The notes beneath the pieces were generated by a model. It was given only the letters and a program-made list of their open reading frames with translations. It was not told the DNA's origin and searched no databases. From NCBI GenBank assembly GCA_025359005.1, contig JANYHP010000118.1, positions 1-29,691 on the forward strand: a stretch of 29,691 nt of DNA. Reading direction: 5' to 3'. The position numbers and the translations under genes were made by a program. Source of the stretch: Hyphomicrobiaceae bacterium. Lineage in GTDB: Bacteria; Pseudomonadota; Alphaproteobacteria; Rhizobiales; Hyphomicrobiaceae. This document shows positions 8,900-16,647 of the stretch, in pieces; positions within the stretch are counted from its first letter, which is position 1, and each line of letters starts with the position of its first letter.

Positions 8900-9809
8900 C
8901 ACGACACAAACCGGTTCGCTCGTCGAACAACCCTCCGTGGCGCGCGAAGACCATAGCGAGGGAATGGAGTTCCTGGAGACGTGGCGGCGCCGGCTGGTGT
9001 TCACGTATCTGCCGCTGGGCATCATCGTGATCGTGCTGCTGTTTCCGTTCTACTGGATGGCGCTGACGGCGGTGAAGCCTGACGAGCAACTGCTCGACAT
9101 GGAAACGTTCAATCCCCTTTGGACGTGGACGCCGACCTTCAAGCACATCTACAAACTGCTGTTCCAAAGCAATTACCCGCGGTGGCTATGGAATACGATG
9201 TATGTCGCTTCGGCTGCGACGGCGCTATCGCTGTTTGCGAGCGTGCTCGCGGCCTATGCGATCGTCCGGCTGCAGTTTCGCGGGGCGCAGCTTGTGGGTG
9301 GCCTCATTTTTCTGGCATACTTGGTGCCGCCGTCGATCCTGTTCATTCCACTGGCGTCGATCATCTACCAGTACGGTCTTATCGATTCTCCGCTGTCGCT
9401 GATCCTGGTGTATCCGACCATCCTGATCCCATTCGCGACGTGGCTGCTGATGGGTTACTTCAAGTCGATCCCGTTCGAGCTGGAAGAGAGCGCGCTGATG
9501 GACGGGGCGACGCGCTGGCAGATCCTGACCAAAATCGTGCTGCCGCTGGCGGTGCCGGGGCTGATCTCGGCGTTCATCTTCTGCTTTACCCTGTGCTGGA
9601 ACGAATTCATCTATGCGCTGACGTTCATCTCGACGACAGGCAACAAGACGGTGCCGGTGGCGATCGTGAACGAGTTCGTCGACGGCGACATCTACCGTTG
9701 GGGCTCTTTGATGGCGGGTGCGCTGGTAGGCTCGCTGCCGCTGGTTATCCTCTATACTTTCTTCGTCGAGCACTATGTGTCGGCGATGACGGGCGCAGTT
9801 AAGGAATAG
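8892..9809 (+). CDS. ABC transporter permease, MalG/UgpE-like
   Basis: The second inner-membrane subunit, 305 residues, pairing with the preceding permease. Membrane helices are visible at about 38-60 (LPLGIIVIVLLFPFYWMALTAV), at 105-125 and beyond. The EAA-type loop is FELEESALMDGATRWQILTKI (195-215), followed by VLPLAVPGL. The periplasmic segment after the first helix (KPDEQLLDMETFNPLWTW) is the usual place for this subunit type. It begins inside the end of the upstream gene (8-base overlap) with AGGGG upstream, and it is the last gene of the operon. A terminator-like hairpin follows it. Confidence 0.92.
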   Translation: MTDTTQTGSLVEQPSVAREDHSEGMEFLETWRRRLVFTYLPLGIIVIVLLFPFYWMALTAVKPDEQLLDMETFNPLWTWTPTFKHIYKLLFQSNYPRWLWNTMYVASAATALSLFASVLAAYAIVRLQFRGAQLVGGLIFLAYLVPPSILFIPLASIIYQYGLIDSPLSLILVYPTILIPFATWLLMGYFKSIPFELEESALMDGATRWQILTKIVLPLAVPGLISAFIFCFTLCWNEFIYALTFISTTGNKTVPVAIVNEFVDGDIYRWGSLMAGALVGSLPLVILYTFFVEHYVSAMTGAVKE

Positions 9810-9817
9810 GGCAGCCG

Positions 9818-9853
9818 GTCCCGCTGGCCCTGTCGTTTCGGCAGGGCTGGGAC
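9818..9853 (+). terminator. Possible terminator hairpin after the CUT1-like operon
   Basis: The sequence 9818-9832 (GTCCC, GCTG, GCCCTG) pairs with 9842-9853 (CAGGGC, T, GGGAC) around a 9-base loop: two paired blocks with an internal loop. It begins 9 bases after the last permease stop. The following bases (GATTTCATC) are only mildly T-rich, so termination may be weak or Rho-assisted. Confidence 0.4.
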
Positions 9854-10010
9854 GATTTCATCAGTTGCGGGACAGCAGTTTCCGCAATGGTCAAAAAATG
9901 CCCAGCCCCATTTGTCATTCCATGTTTGCAAGTTGGGCGGAACCGGGCTTTGATGCAGCCAGATCGCTGCGGCTGCGGCGATGTATGAATGGGACAACTT
10001 GGAGGTTCGG

Positions 10011-11609
10011 ATGAACCGAAATGTAGGACGCCTGCTGGCGGGTGGAGTTGCGCTGGCACTTGCAACAGCAACGCCGCTTGCGGCGAAAACGCTGGTGTAT
10101 TGCTCTGAGGGCTCGCCGGAAAATTTCACGCCGGCGCTCAATACAACTGGTACGAGCTTTGACGCGGCGCGCCCGGTTTATGATCAGCTCGTACATTTCG
10201 TGCGCGGTTCGGCAGAGTTGGAAGCAGGCCTCGCAGAGAGCTGGGTGGTGGCGCCCGATGGCCTGACGATCACGTTCAAGCTGCGCAAGGGCGTGAAGAT
10301 CCACTCCGGCGTCAATGGGTTTAAGCCGACGCGCGATTTCAATGCGGATGACGTCATCTGGTCGTTCGAGCGACAGGGTAAGGCTGAGCATCCGTTCGCC
10401 AAGGTGTCAGGTGGCAAGTACGACTACTATGCCGACATGGACATGGCGAAAATCGTCAAAAGTTTTACCAAAACTGACGACACCACGTTAGTGATGGCGC
10501 TGAATGAGCCCAACGTTCCGATCCTTGCGAACCTGGCGATGGATTTTGCGTCTATCCACTCGGCCGAATACGCAGATTTCCTGCTGAAGGCGGGCAAGCC
10601 CGAACAGTTCGACCAGAACCCCGTCGGAACAGGGCCGTTCTCGTTCGTCGCCTACCAGAAGGACGCGGTCATTCGCTTTAAGAAGAACGCCGACTATTGG
10701 GGTGAGAAGGCCCTGGTCGACGATCTCGTCTATGCGATCACGCCCGATCCGACGGCGCGCTACTCGAAGTTGAAGGCCGGCGAATGTCATTTTGCCATCG
10801 CGCCGCGGCCGGCGGATGTTGCTGAAATCGGCAACGATCCGGCGCTGAAACTATCCAAGCAATCGGGCTTGAATATCGCCTATTGGGCGTTCAACGTTCA
10901 GAAGAAGCCGTTCGACGACAAACGCGTACGTCAGGCGATGAACATGGCGATCGACAAGCCAACGATCATCCGTGACGTCTATCTGGGCGCCGGTCAGGCG
11001 GCCAAGAACCTCATTCCGCCAACGCTGTGGGGCTACAACGACGCGGTGCAGGACTATCCCTTCGATCCCGCGAAGGCGGCAGCGCTCCTGAAGGAAGCAG
11101 GCGTGACCACGCCGCTGGAGATTGATCTCTGGTACATGCCCGTGCAACGGCCATACAATCCCAACGCCAAGCGCATTGCCGAAATGATGCAGGCTGATCT
11201 CGCGAAGGTCGGGGTAACGGCAACACTCAAGACTTACGAGTGGGGCGAATATCGCAAGCGGGCGCAGCAGGGCGAGCACACCACGGCTCAACTCGGCTGG
11301 ACGGGTGACAACGGCGATCCCGATAATTTCTTTTTCTTGCGTGGTTGCTCGGCGGCGCGGGCAGGTGGGCAGAACCTCACCAAGTGGTGCAATAAAGACT
11401 ATGACGACATGCTCAACAAGGCGAAGTCGTCTCCGGATGCGGCGGCGCGAGCAGAACTCTACAAGAAGATGCAGGTCATCGAACACGACGAAGCGCCGGA
11501 TATGAAGATCGCGCACTCGATCGTCTACGAAGCGATGCGGAAGGAAGTCGAGGGCTTTAAGCAGAGCCCGCTCGGTGGGCATCACTTCAAAGGCGTCGAT
11601 ATCAAGTAA
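10011..11609 (+). CDS. Peptide ABC transporter substrate-binding protein (family 5, DppA-like)
   Basis: This periplasmic receptor of 532 residues belongs to the peptide importer encoded downstream. It has a Sec signal peptide (MNRNVGRLLAGGVALALATATPLAAK) with likely cleavage after PLAA. The mature protein shows family 5 features: TLVYCSEGSPENFTPALNT, then AESWVVAPDGLTITFKLRKGVKIHS, NPVGTGPFSFVAYQKD, FDDKRVRQAMNMAIDK and WTGDNGDPDNFFFLRGCSAARAGGQN. The last resembles the dipeptide-binding DppA pattern. The ligand could be dipeptides, glutathione-like gamma-glutamyl peptides or another small peptide. The ATG at 10011 has GGAGG 5 bases upstream; the frame opens 10 codons earlier but without such a site. 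About 200 bases separate it from the previous operon, so it probably has its own promoter. Confidence 0.93.
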   Translation: MNRNVGRLLAGGVALALATATPLAAKTLVYCSEGSPENFTPALNTTGTSFDAARPVYDQLVHFVRGSAELEAGLAESWVVAPDGLTITFKLRKGVKIHSGVNGFKPTRDFNADDVIWSFERQGKAEHPFAKVSGGKYDYYADMDMAKIVKSFTKTDDTTLVMALNEPNVPILANLAMDFASIHSAEYADFLLKAGKPEQFDQNPVGTGPFSFVAYQKDAVIRFKKNADYWGEKALVDDLVYAITPDPTARYSKLKAGECHFAIAPRPADVAEIGNDPALKLSKQSGLNIAYWAFNVQKKPFDDKRVRQAMNMAIDKPTIIRDVYLGAGQAAKNLIPPTLWGYNDAVQDYPFDPAKAAALLKEAGVTTPLEIDLWYMPVQRPYNPNAKRIAEMMQADLAKVGVTATLKTYEWGEYRKRAQQGEHTTAQLGWTGDNGDPDNFFFLRGCSAARAGGQNLTKWCNKDYDDMLNKAKSSPDAAARAELYKKMQVIEHDEAPDMKIAHSIVYEAMRKEVEGFKQSPLGGHHFKGVDIK

Positions 11610-11627
11610 CGCAGCAGACTTGTTCGG

Positions 11628-11654
11628 CGGCCGGGCTGGCACAAAGCCCGGCCG
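11628..11654 (+). promoter_or_regulatory. GC-rich hairpin between binding-protein and permease genes
   Basis: CGGCCGGGCT (11628-11637) pairs perfectly with AGCCCGGCCG (11645-11654) around a 7-base loop. It lies 18 bases after the binding-protein stop and 48 bases before the first permease start. No T-run follows, so the likely role is mRNA 3'-end protection or partial attenuation. Confidence 0.7.
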
Positions 11655-11702
11655 TTGGCGTATGGTCGTGGTGTGCCGCTGTTCTGTCGAGTGCGAGTGC
11701 TG

Positions 11703-12713
11703 ATGCTCCTCTACCTGTTCAAGCGTCTCGCGTTGACCGTGCCGACGTTCGTCGCGCTCATGTTCCTGACGTTCGTGGCCATCCGGCTGGTGCCCGGTGA
11801 TCCTGTCGAAGTGCGGACCGGCGAGCGTGGCATCAGCCCGGAACGGCTGGCGCAATTCCGGCACGACCTGGGGCTCGATCAGCCGGTCTGGAAGCAGTTC
11901 GGCGACTATGTCTGGGCGCTGTTGCATGGCGACTTCGGCACGTCGGTCGTCACCAACGAAAAGATCTTAACAGAATTTGCGACGTTGTTCCCGGCGACCG
12001 TGGAGCTGTCGCTGTGCGCGATGCTGTTTGCGGTGCTGAGCGGGGTGCCGGCTGGAACATTCGCGGCGGTCAAGCGCGGCAGCTGGTATGATCAGACGCT
12101 GATGGCCCTCTCGGTGGCGGGCTTTTCCATGCCGATCTTCTGGTGGGGGCTGCTGCTCATCATGCAGGTGGCGGTGAAATGGGGCTTGACGCCGGTTGGC
12201 GGGCGCATCGATCCGATCAAGTTCTATTTCGAGGCCAAGACCGGGTTCATGCTGATTGACAGTGTGCTTTCGGGACAGGTGGGAGCATTCAAGGATGCGG
12301 TGCGCCATCTGATCTTGCCGACGATCGTGCTGGGCACGGTGCCGCTGGCGATCATTGCTCGGATGACACGCTCGTCGATGCTCGAGGTATTGAGCGAGGA
12401 CTACGTGCGGACGGCGCGCGCGAAGGGCTTATCGCCCATGCGTGTGTTCGGACTGCACGCGCTGCGCAATGCACTCATCCCGGTGATCACGGTCATCGGT
12501 CTTTCGGTCGGCGGGTTGATGGCCGGCGCTGTGCTTACCGAGACGATCTTTTCTTGGCCGGGTGTCGGCAAGTGGCTGATCGAGGCCATCGGGCGGCGGG
12601 ACTATCCGGCGCTGCAAGGCGGGGTGATGCTGGTGTCGGCGATCGTGATCTTCGTGAATGTCGCGGTCGACATGCTCTATGGCATCATCAATCCGAGGAT
12701 CCGCCATGGATAG
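11703..12713 (+). CDS. Peptide ABC transporter permease, DppB-like
   Basis: Inner-membrane subunit of the peptide importer, 336 residues, the usual DppB/GsiC length. It begins MLLYLFKRLALTVPTFVALMFLTFVAIRLVPGDPVEVRTG, the standard first helix and periplasmic entry of this family. The ATPase-contacting motif is EDYVRTARAKGLSPMRVFGLHALRNALIPV (232-261). The frame opens at 11655, but the ATG at 11703 starts exactly at the family N-terminus. The last 8 bases overlap the next permease. Confidence 0.94.
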   Translation: MLLYLFKRLALTVPTFVALMFLTFVAIRLVPGDPVEVRTGERGISPERLAQFRHDLGLDQPVWKQFGDYVWALLHGDFGTSVVTNEKILTEFATLFPATVELSLCAMLFAVLSGVPAGTFAAVKRGSWYDQTLMALSVAGFSMPIFWWGLLLIMQVAVKWGLTPVGGRIDPIKFYFEAKTGFMLIDSVLSGQVGAFKDAVRHLILPTIVLGTVPLAIIARMTRSSMLEVLSEDYVRTARAKGLSPMRVFGLHALRNALIPVITVIGLSVGGLMAGAVLTETIFSWPGVGKWLIEAIGRRDYPALQGGVMLVSAIVIFVNVAVDMLYGIINPRIRHG

Positions 12714-13635
12714 TGGTGTGATGAAGCCCGCGGCGGACGTGGCGGTGGGGGGGGGGGCTGCCGCCATCAAGCCGCCTACTGGGCTGAGGGTCATCTGGTC
12801 CTCGTTTTCAGAGAACAAGGGGGCGGTTATCGGCCTGGTGCTGCTGTCGGTGATCGTGATGATGGCGCTGTTCGCCAACGTCATCGCGCCCTATTCGCCG
12901 TTGGAACAGTATCGCGATTTCGTCAAAGTCCCGCCCATGTGGGAAGCAGGCGGGTTGCGGCGCTTCCCGCTCGGGACGGATGGTCTTGGTCGCGACATGC
13001 TTTCGCGGTTGATCCATGGCGCCCGCGTGTCGCTGTTCATCGGTTTGATGGTGATGGCCGTTTCGTTCGTGTGCGGCGTGGTGCTGGGGTTGGTTTCGGC
13101 GTTCTCAAATTCGCTCGTGGATACGGTCATCTCGCGCGTCATGGATCTGCTGATGTCGGTGCCGGGGCTGGTGCTGGCGATCCTGATCGTGGCAGTGCTT
13201 GGGCCGAGCCAGACCAACACGATCGTCGCTGTGACGGTGGTGTTCCTGCCGCGTTACGTGCGCCTCGTGCGGGCGTCGGCGCTGGCCGAACTCGGCAAGG
13301 ACTACGTGACGAGTGCGCGGGTGATCGGCGTGTCGACGCTCTATCTGATGTTCGTCACTGTGTTACCGAACTGCCTGGCGCCGCTCATCGTGCAATCGGC
13401 CCTCGGTGTTTCGGAGGCCATTCTCGAGGCGGCGGCGCTGGGGTTTTTGGGCCTTGGCGCGCAACCGCCGACGCCTGAGTGGGGCACGATGCTGGCTGAT
13501 GCGCGCGAGTTCATCCGTTCCAATCCGTGGATCGTCACGTTGCCGGGGCTGGCGATCCTGGTGACGGTGGTGTCGATCAATCTGGTGGGCGATGGGCTTC
13601 GGGATGCGCTCGACCCGAAGATGCAGAGGTCGTGA
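12706..13635 (+). CDS. Peptide ABC transporter permease, DppC-like
   Basis: Second inner-membrane subunit, 309 residues. Typical DppC/GsiD features are the first helix after FSENKGAVIGLVLLSVIVMMALFANVIAPYSP, FPLGTDGLGRDMLSRLIHGARVSLFIG, and the EAA-like motif KDYVTSARVIGVSTLYLMFVTVLPN, ending GFLGLGAQPPTPEWGTMLADAREF. The ATG at 12706 overlaps the end of the upstream gene (ATGGATAG). A second in-frame ATG at 12721 is possible. The N-terminal tail contains a run of 11 G bases (12747-12757) encoding Gly-Gly-Gly, a spot prone to slippage or sequencing error; the frame as given is intact. Confidence 0.93.
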   Translation: MDSGVMKPAADVAVGGGAAAIKPPTGLRVIWSSFSENKGAVIGLVLLSVIVMMALFANVIAPYSPLEQYRDFVKVPPMWEAGGLRRFPLGTDGLGRDMLSRLIHGARVSLFIGLMVMAVSFVCGVVLGLVSAFSNSLVDTVISRVMDLLMSVPGLVLAILIVAVLGPSQTNTIVAVTVVFLPRYVRLVRASALAELGKDYVTSARVIGVSTLYLMFVTVLPNCLAPLIVQSALGVSEAILEAAALGFLGLGAQPPTPEWGTMLADAREFIRSNPWIVTLPGLAILVTVVSINLVGDGLRDALDPKMQRS

Positions 13636-13638
13636 CCG

Positions 13639-14637
13639 ATGACAGAGCCGCTGCTTGAGATCAGAAACCTGACGGTGACGTTTGCGACGCGGGGCGGTGC
13701 GTTTCGCGCTGTCGATGGCGTTAACCTGACGGTCGCGCCAAACGAGGTGCTGGCGATCGTTGGGGAGTCGGGGTCGGGCAAATCTGTTGCCATGCTCGCC
13801 GTCATGGGGCTGCTGCCGTGGACGGCGACTGTTACCGCCGATGCGATGACATTCCTGGGGCGTGACCTGCGTTCGCTTAGCGCGCGTGAGCGGCGGGGGA
13901 TCGTTGGCAAAGATATCGCGATGATTTTTCAGGAACCGATGTCTTCGCTCAACCCGTGCTTCACAGTCGGTTTCCAGATTGGCGAGGCGCTCAAAACCCA
14001 CCTCGGGCTCGACAAGGCGGCGCGCGTTGCGCGGGCGACGGAATTGCTGGCGCAGGTCGGCATTACCGATCCGGAGCGACGGCTGCGTGCATTCCCACAT
14101 CAACTGTCGGGCGGCATGAGCCAACGCGTGATGATTGCGATGGCGCTGGCGTGCCAGCCGAAGCTGCTGATTGCCGACGAGCCGTCAACGGCGCTCGACG
14201 TGACGATCCAGGCGCAGATTCTCGATCTGCTGACGGCGTTGAGGGCGCAGACCGGGATGGGGCTCGTGCTCATCACGCACGATATGGGGGTTGTGGCTGA
14301 GATGGCCGACCGGGTCAGCGTGCAGTACGCGGGACAGCAAGTGGAAGAGAACGGCGTGCTGGAGCTGTTCGACGATCCGCATCATCCCTACACTCACGCC
14401 CTGCTCGCCGCATTGCCGGAGCGGGCAACCGAGCGGCGGCTGCCGGCCATTGCCGGTGTCGTGCCGGGGCAGTTCGACCGGCCCGCAGGGTGCCTGTTTT
14501 CACCGCGCTGCCAGTTCGTACAGGACGCCTGCAGGGTTCGCGCACCTGGGCGCGCAGAGCCGCGACTGGGTGCGGCCCGCTGCGTCGCACCGTTGGTCAA
14601 TGGCGTGCCGAGCGTTGGCCATGAGGTCGCCGTATGA
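13639..14637 (+). CDS. Peptide ABC transporter ATP-binding protein, DppD-like
   Basis: One of two ATPases of the peptide importer, 332 residues. Walker A is GESGSGKS (42-49), the Q-loop is in [11 protein letters not shown] (97-107), the signature is LSGGM (156-160), Walker B is LLIADEP (176-182) and the switch is His214. The C-terminus holds the family extension [13 protein letters not shown] and a cysteine cluster ([14 protein letters not shown]) that in some members binds an iron-sulfur centre. It starts 4 bases after the DppC-like stop and ends overlapping the next ATPase by 4 bases (ATGA). Confidence 0.94.
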   Translation: MTEPLLEIRNLTVTFATRGGAFRAVDGVNLTVAPNEVLAIVGESGSGKSVAMLAVMGLLPWTATVTADAMTFLGRDLRSLSARERRGIVGKDIAMIFQEPMSSLNPCFTVGFQIGEALKTHLGLDKAARVARATELLAQVGITDPERRLRAFPHQLSGGMSQRVMIAMALACQPKLLIADEPSTALDVTIQAQILDLLTALRAQTGMGLVLITHDMGVVAEMADRVSVQYAGQQVEENGVLELFDDPHHPYTHALLAALPERATERRLPAIAGVVPGQFDRPAGCLFSPRCQFVQDACRVRAPGRAEPRLGAARCVAPLVNGVPSVGHEVAV

Positions 14638-15596
14638 CCGTTGTGCTCGAAGGGCAGGGTCTGGCGCGCAGTTATGACGTGGCGCGTGGTGTTTTTGCCA
14701 AGCCTGGGGTGGTTGCTGCGCTGGCTGGGGTTTCGTTCCAGCTCGAGGCGGGAAAGACGCTGGCGGTGGTGGGCGAGTCGGGCTCGGGGAAGTCGACGCT
14801 GGCGCGATTGGTGACGTTGATCGAGCCGCCGACGGCTGGGACGCTGTTGATCGACGGCCGGGACGTTGCGTCTGCGAGCGATGCTGAAAAGCATGCGATG
14901 CGCCGGCGCATCCAGATGGTGTTTCAAAATCCCTATGGGTCGCTCAATCCGCGGCAGCGCATCGGGACGGCCCTGGAAGAGCCGCTGCGGGTGCATACGA
15001 GCCAGACTGCTGAAGAGCGCCGGGACGCCGCGCGCACGATGATGGCGCGTGTGGGGTTGCGGCCCGAGTTCTATGATCGATATCCGCACATGTTCTCCGG
15101 CGGGCAGCGCCAGCGTATTGCCATCGCTCGGGCGTTGATGCTGAAGCCACCTATCCTGGTGCTCGATGAACCGGTGTCGGCGCTGGACGTGTCGATCCGG
15201 GCGCAGGTTCTGAACCTCCTTGCCGAATTGCAGGAAGAGTTCGGCACGGCGTACTTGTTCATCAGTCATGACCTGTCGGTGGTCCGACACATCGCGGACC
15301 GCGTGATGGTGATGTATCTGGGACGCGCGACGGAAATCGGGAACCGCGATGCGGTGTTCGAGCGTCCACGGCACCCCTATACGCGCGCGTTGCTGTCTGC
15401 GACGCCCCGTGCCGATCCCACGCTCAAGGATAAAAAGGATCGCATCATCCTGCAGGGGGAATTGCCCTCGCCGTTCAACCCGCCAACAGGCTGTGCCTTC
15501 AATCCGCGTTGCCCCAATGTCGTCGATCGGTGCCGGAGCGAGCGGCCGGAGATGGTAGGCAACGCGACGCATGCCGTTGCATGCTGGCGTGCGTAG
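14634..15596 (+). CDS. Peptide ABC transporter ATP-binding protein, DppF-like
   Basis: The second ATPase, 320 residues. Walker A is GESGSGKST (47-55), followed by VFQNPYGSLNPRQRIG, FSGGQRQRIAIARALMLKPPILVLDEPVSALDVS (signature and Walker B) and FISHDLSVVRHIADRV (switch His). It ends with the oligopeptide-type tail HPYTRALLSATP and the cysteine cluster CAFNPRCPNVVDRC. It overlaps the upstream ATPase by 4 bases, consistent with balanced translation of the heterodimer. It is the last gene of the operon and is convergent with the asparaginase gene; only 6 bases separate the stops. Confidence 0.94.
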   Translation: MTVVLEGQGLARSYDVARGVFAKPGVVAALAGVSFQLEAGKTLAVVGESGSGKSTLARLVTLIEPPTAGTLLIDGRDVASASDAEKHAMRRRIQMVFQNPYGSLNPRQRIGTALEEPLRVHTSQTAEERRDAARTMMARVGLRPEFYDRYPHMFSGGQRQRIAIARALMLKPPILVLDEPVSALDVSIRAQVLNLLAELQEEFGTAYLFISHDLSVVRHIADRVMVMYLGRATEIGNRDAVFERPRHPYTRALLSATPRADPTLKDKKDRIILQGELPSPFNPPTGCAFNPRCPNVVDRCRSERPEMVGNATHAVACWRA

Positions 15597-15602
15597 GCCG
15601 GG

Positions 15603-16613
15603 TTACAAGGTCACGTGATCAAGAGTACGTGCGGCCGCGGAAGAGAGGCGGATCTGGCCGGTTTCGGTGCCGAGCCAATTGCGCATGGGGCCAAGCTTCC
15701 CATAAGTCGCCGCCGTGCCAAGGACGCGTTGCAGCAGAGCCTCGACGAGGGCCTCTGAGGCTCGGGCAGTGCCGTCGTCGATCTTGAGGGCGAAGCCCAA
15801 TCCCAATTGGGGAAAGGCGCCGCAGTAGACGGCCTCCGCGCCGGTCTTGATGAAAAGGCGGGTCGGAAACTGCGTCATGGCGAGGGTGTCGAGGCGGCCC
15901 GGGCCGGCGACGAGGTTCGGTTCGCTCATGCAGGCTGACGTGATGCGAGCGGCGTGGACCTTGCGTGACGGGGACAAGCCTTCGCCGGTGATAAGGCTGG
16001 CAAACCCTTGTGCGAGATTTACCAGGGGTAACGCCCAGTTTGGCGCCGAACAGCCGTCGATGCCGGCAGTCTGCGCCGAAACAGGAGCCTTGGTCATTTC
16101 GTGCAGGGCAAGCGCTGTGCGGATCTGATGGGGATGATCAAGGTTCAAGTAGCCGCTCAGAGGATCGCCGCAATGGACGCAGGTGGCGAGCATGCCGGAG
16201 TGTTTGCCGGAGCAGTTGTTTTCAAGGGCGGAGGGCTGCTTCCCGGCCTGACGCATGGCGAGAGTTGTCTCGTCATGCTTGGGGAAATGGGCGCCGCAGC
16301 CAAGGTGATCGACGCCGAATCCGGCGCGGGCGAGCATGCTGGCGGCAAGTGCCGAATGCACGGAGGTGCCGCTATGGGAGGCGCACGCAAGGGCTAATTC
16401 GCGATTGCCGAATTCGAAGCGGTCTGCCGCGCCTGTTTCGAGCAGTGGCAAAGCCTGGAATGCCTTGATTGCCGAGCGTGGGAAGATCGGGCGCGAAATG
16501 TCCCCGAGTGCGGCGACCGTTTCGCCGTTCGGGCGCACGATCGCCAGCGCGCCGGTGTGGGCGCTTTCGACGAGGCGTCCGCGTGTGAGTTCGATCAGGA
16601 TTGGATTGGTCAT
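15603..16613 (-). CDS. L-asparaginase, rhizobial (AnsA/ReAV) type
   Basis: The enzyme hydrolyses asparagine to aspartate and ammonia. The 336 residues match the 'asparaginase II' class typified by Rhizobium etli, unrelated to E. coli AnsA/AnsB. Visible landmarks are the SxxK pair Ser47/Lys50 in FPRSAIKAFQALPLLE, Ser81 in SHSGTSVH, and the candidate zinc ligands Cys134 and Lys137 in NNCSGKHSGM and Cys188 in DGCSAPNW. These sit one residue before the ReAV positions I remember (48, 51, 135, 138, 189). It follows gamma-glutamyltransferase by 34 bases on the same strand and is likely cotranscribed, suggesting joint handling of amides and gamma-glutamyl compounds. No signal peptide, so cytoplasmic. 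Confidence 0.93.
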   Translation of the reverse strand: MTNPILIELTRGRLVESAHTGALAIVRPNGETVAALGDISRPIFPRSAIKAFQALPLLETGAADRFEFGNRELALACASHSGTSVHSALAASMLARAGFGVDHLGCGAHFPKHDETTLAMRQAGKQPSALENNCSGKHSGMLATCVHCGDPLSGYLNLDHPHQIRTALALHEMTKAPVSAQTAGIDGCSAPNWALPLVNLAQGFASLITGEGLSPSRKVHAARITSACMSEPNLVAGPGRLDTLAMTQFPTRLFIKTGAEAVYCGAFPQLGLGFALKIDDGTARASEALVEALLQRVLGTAATYGKLGPMRNWLGTETGQIRLSSAAARTLDHVTL

Positions 16614-16647
16614 TGGGTATCACTCGCTATGCTGCAAAAACTCAGGA

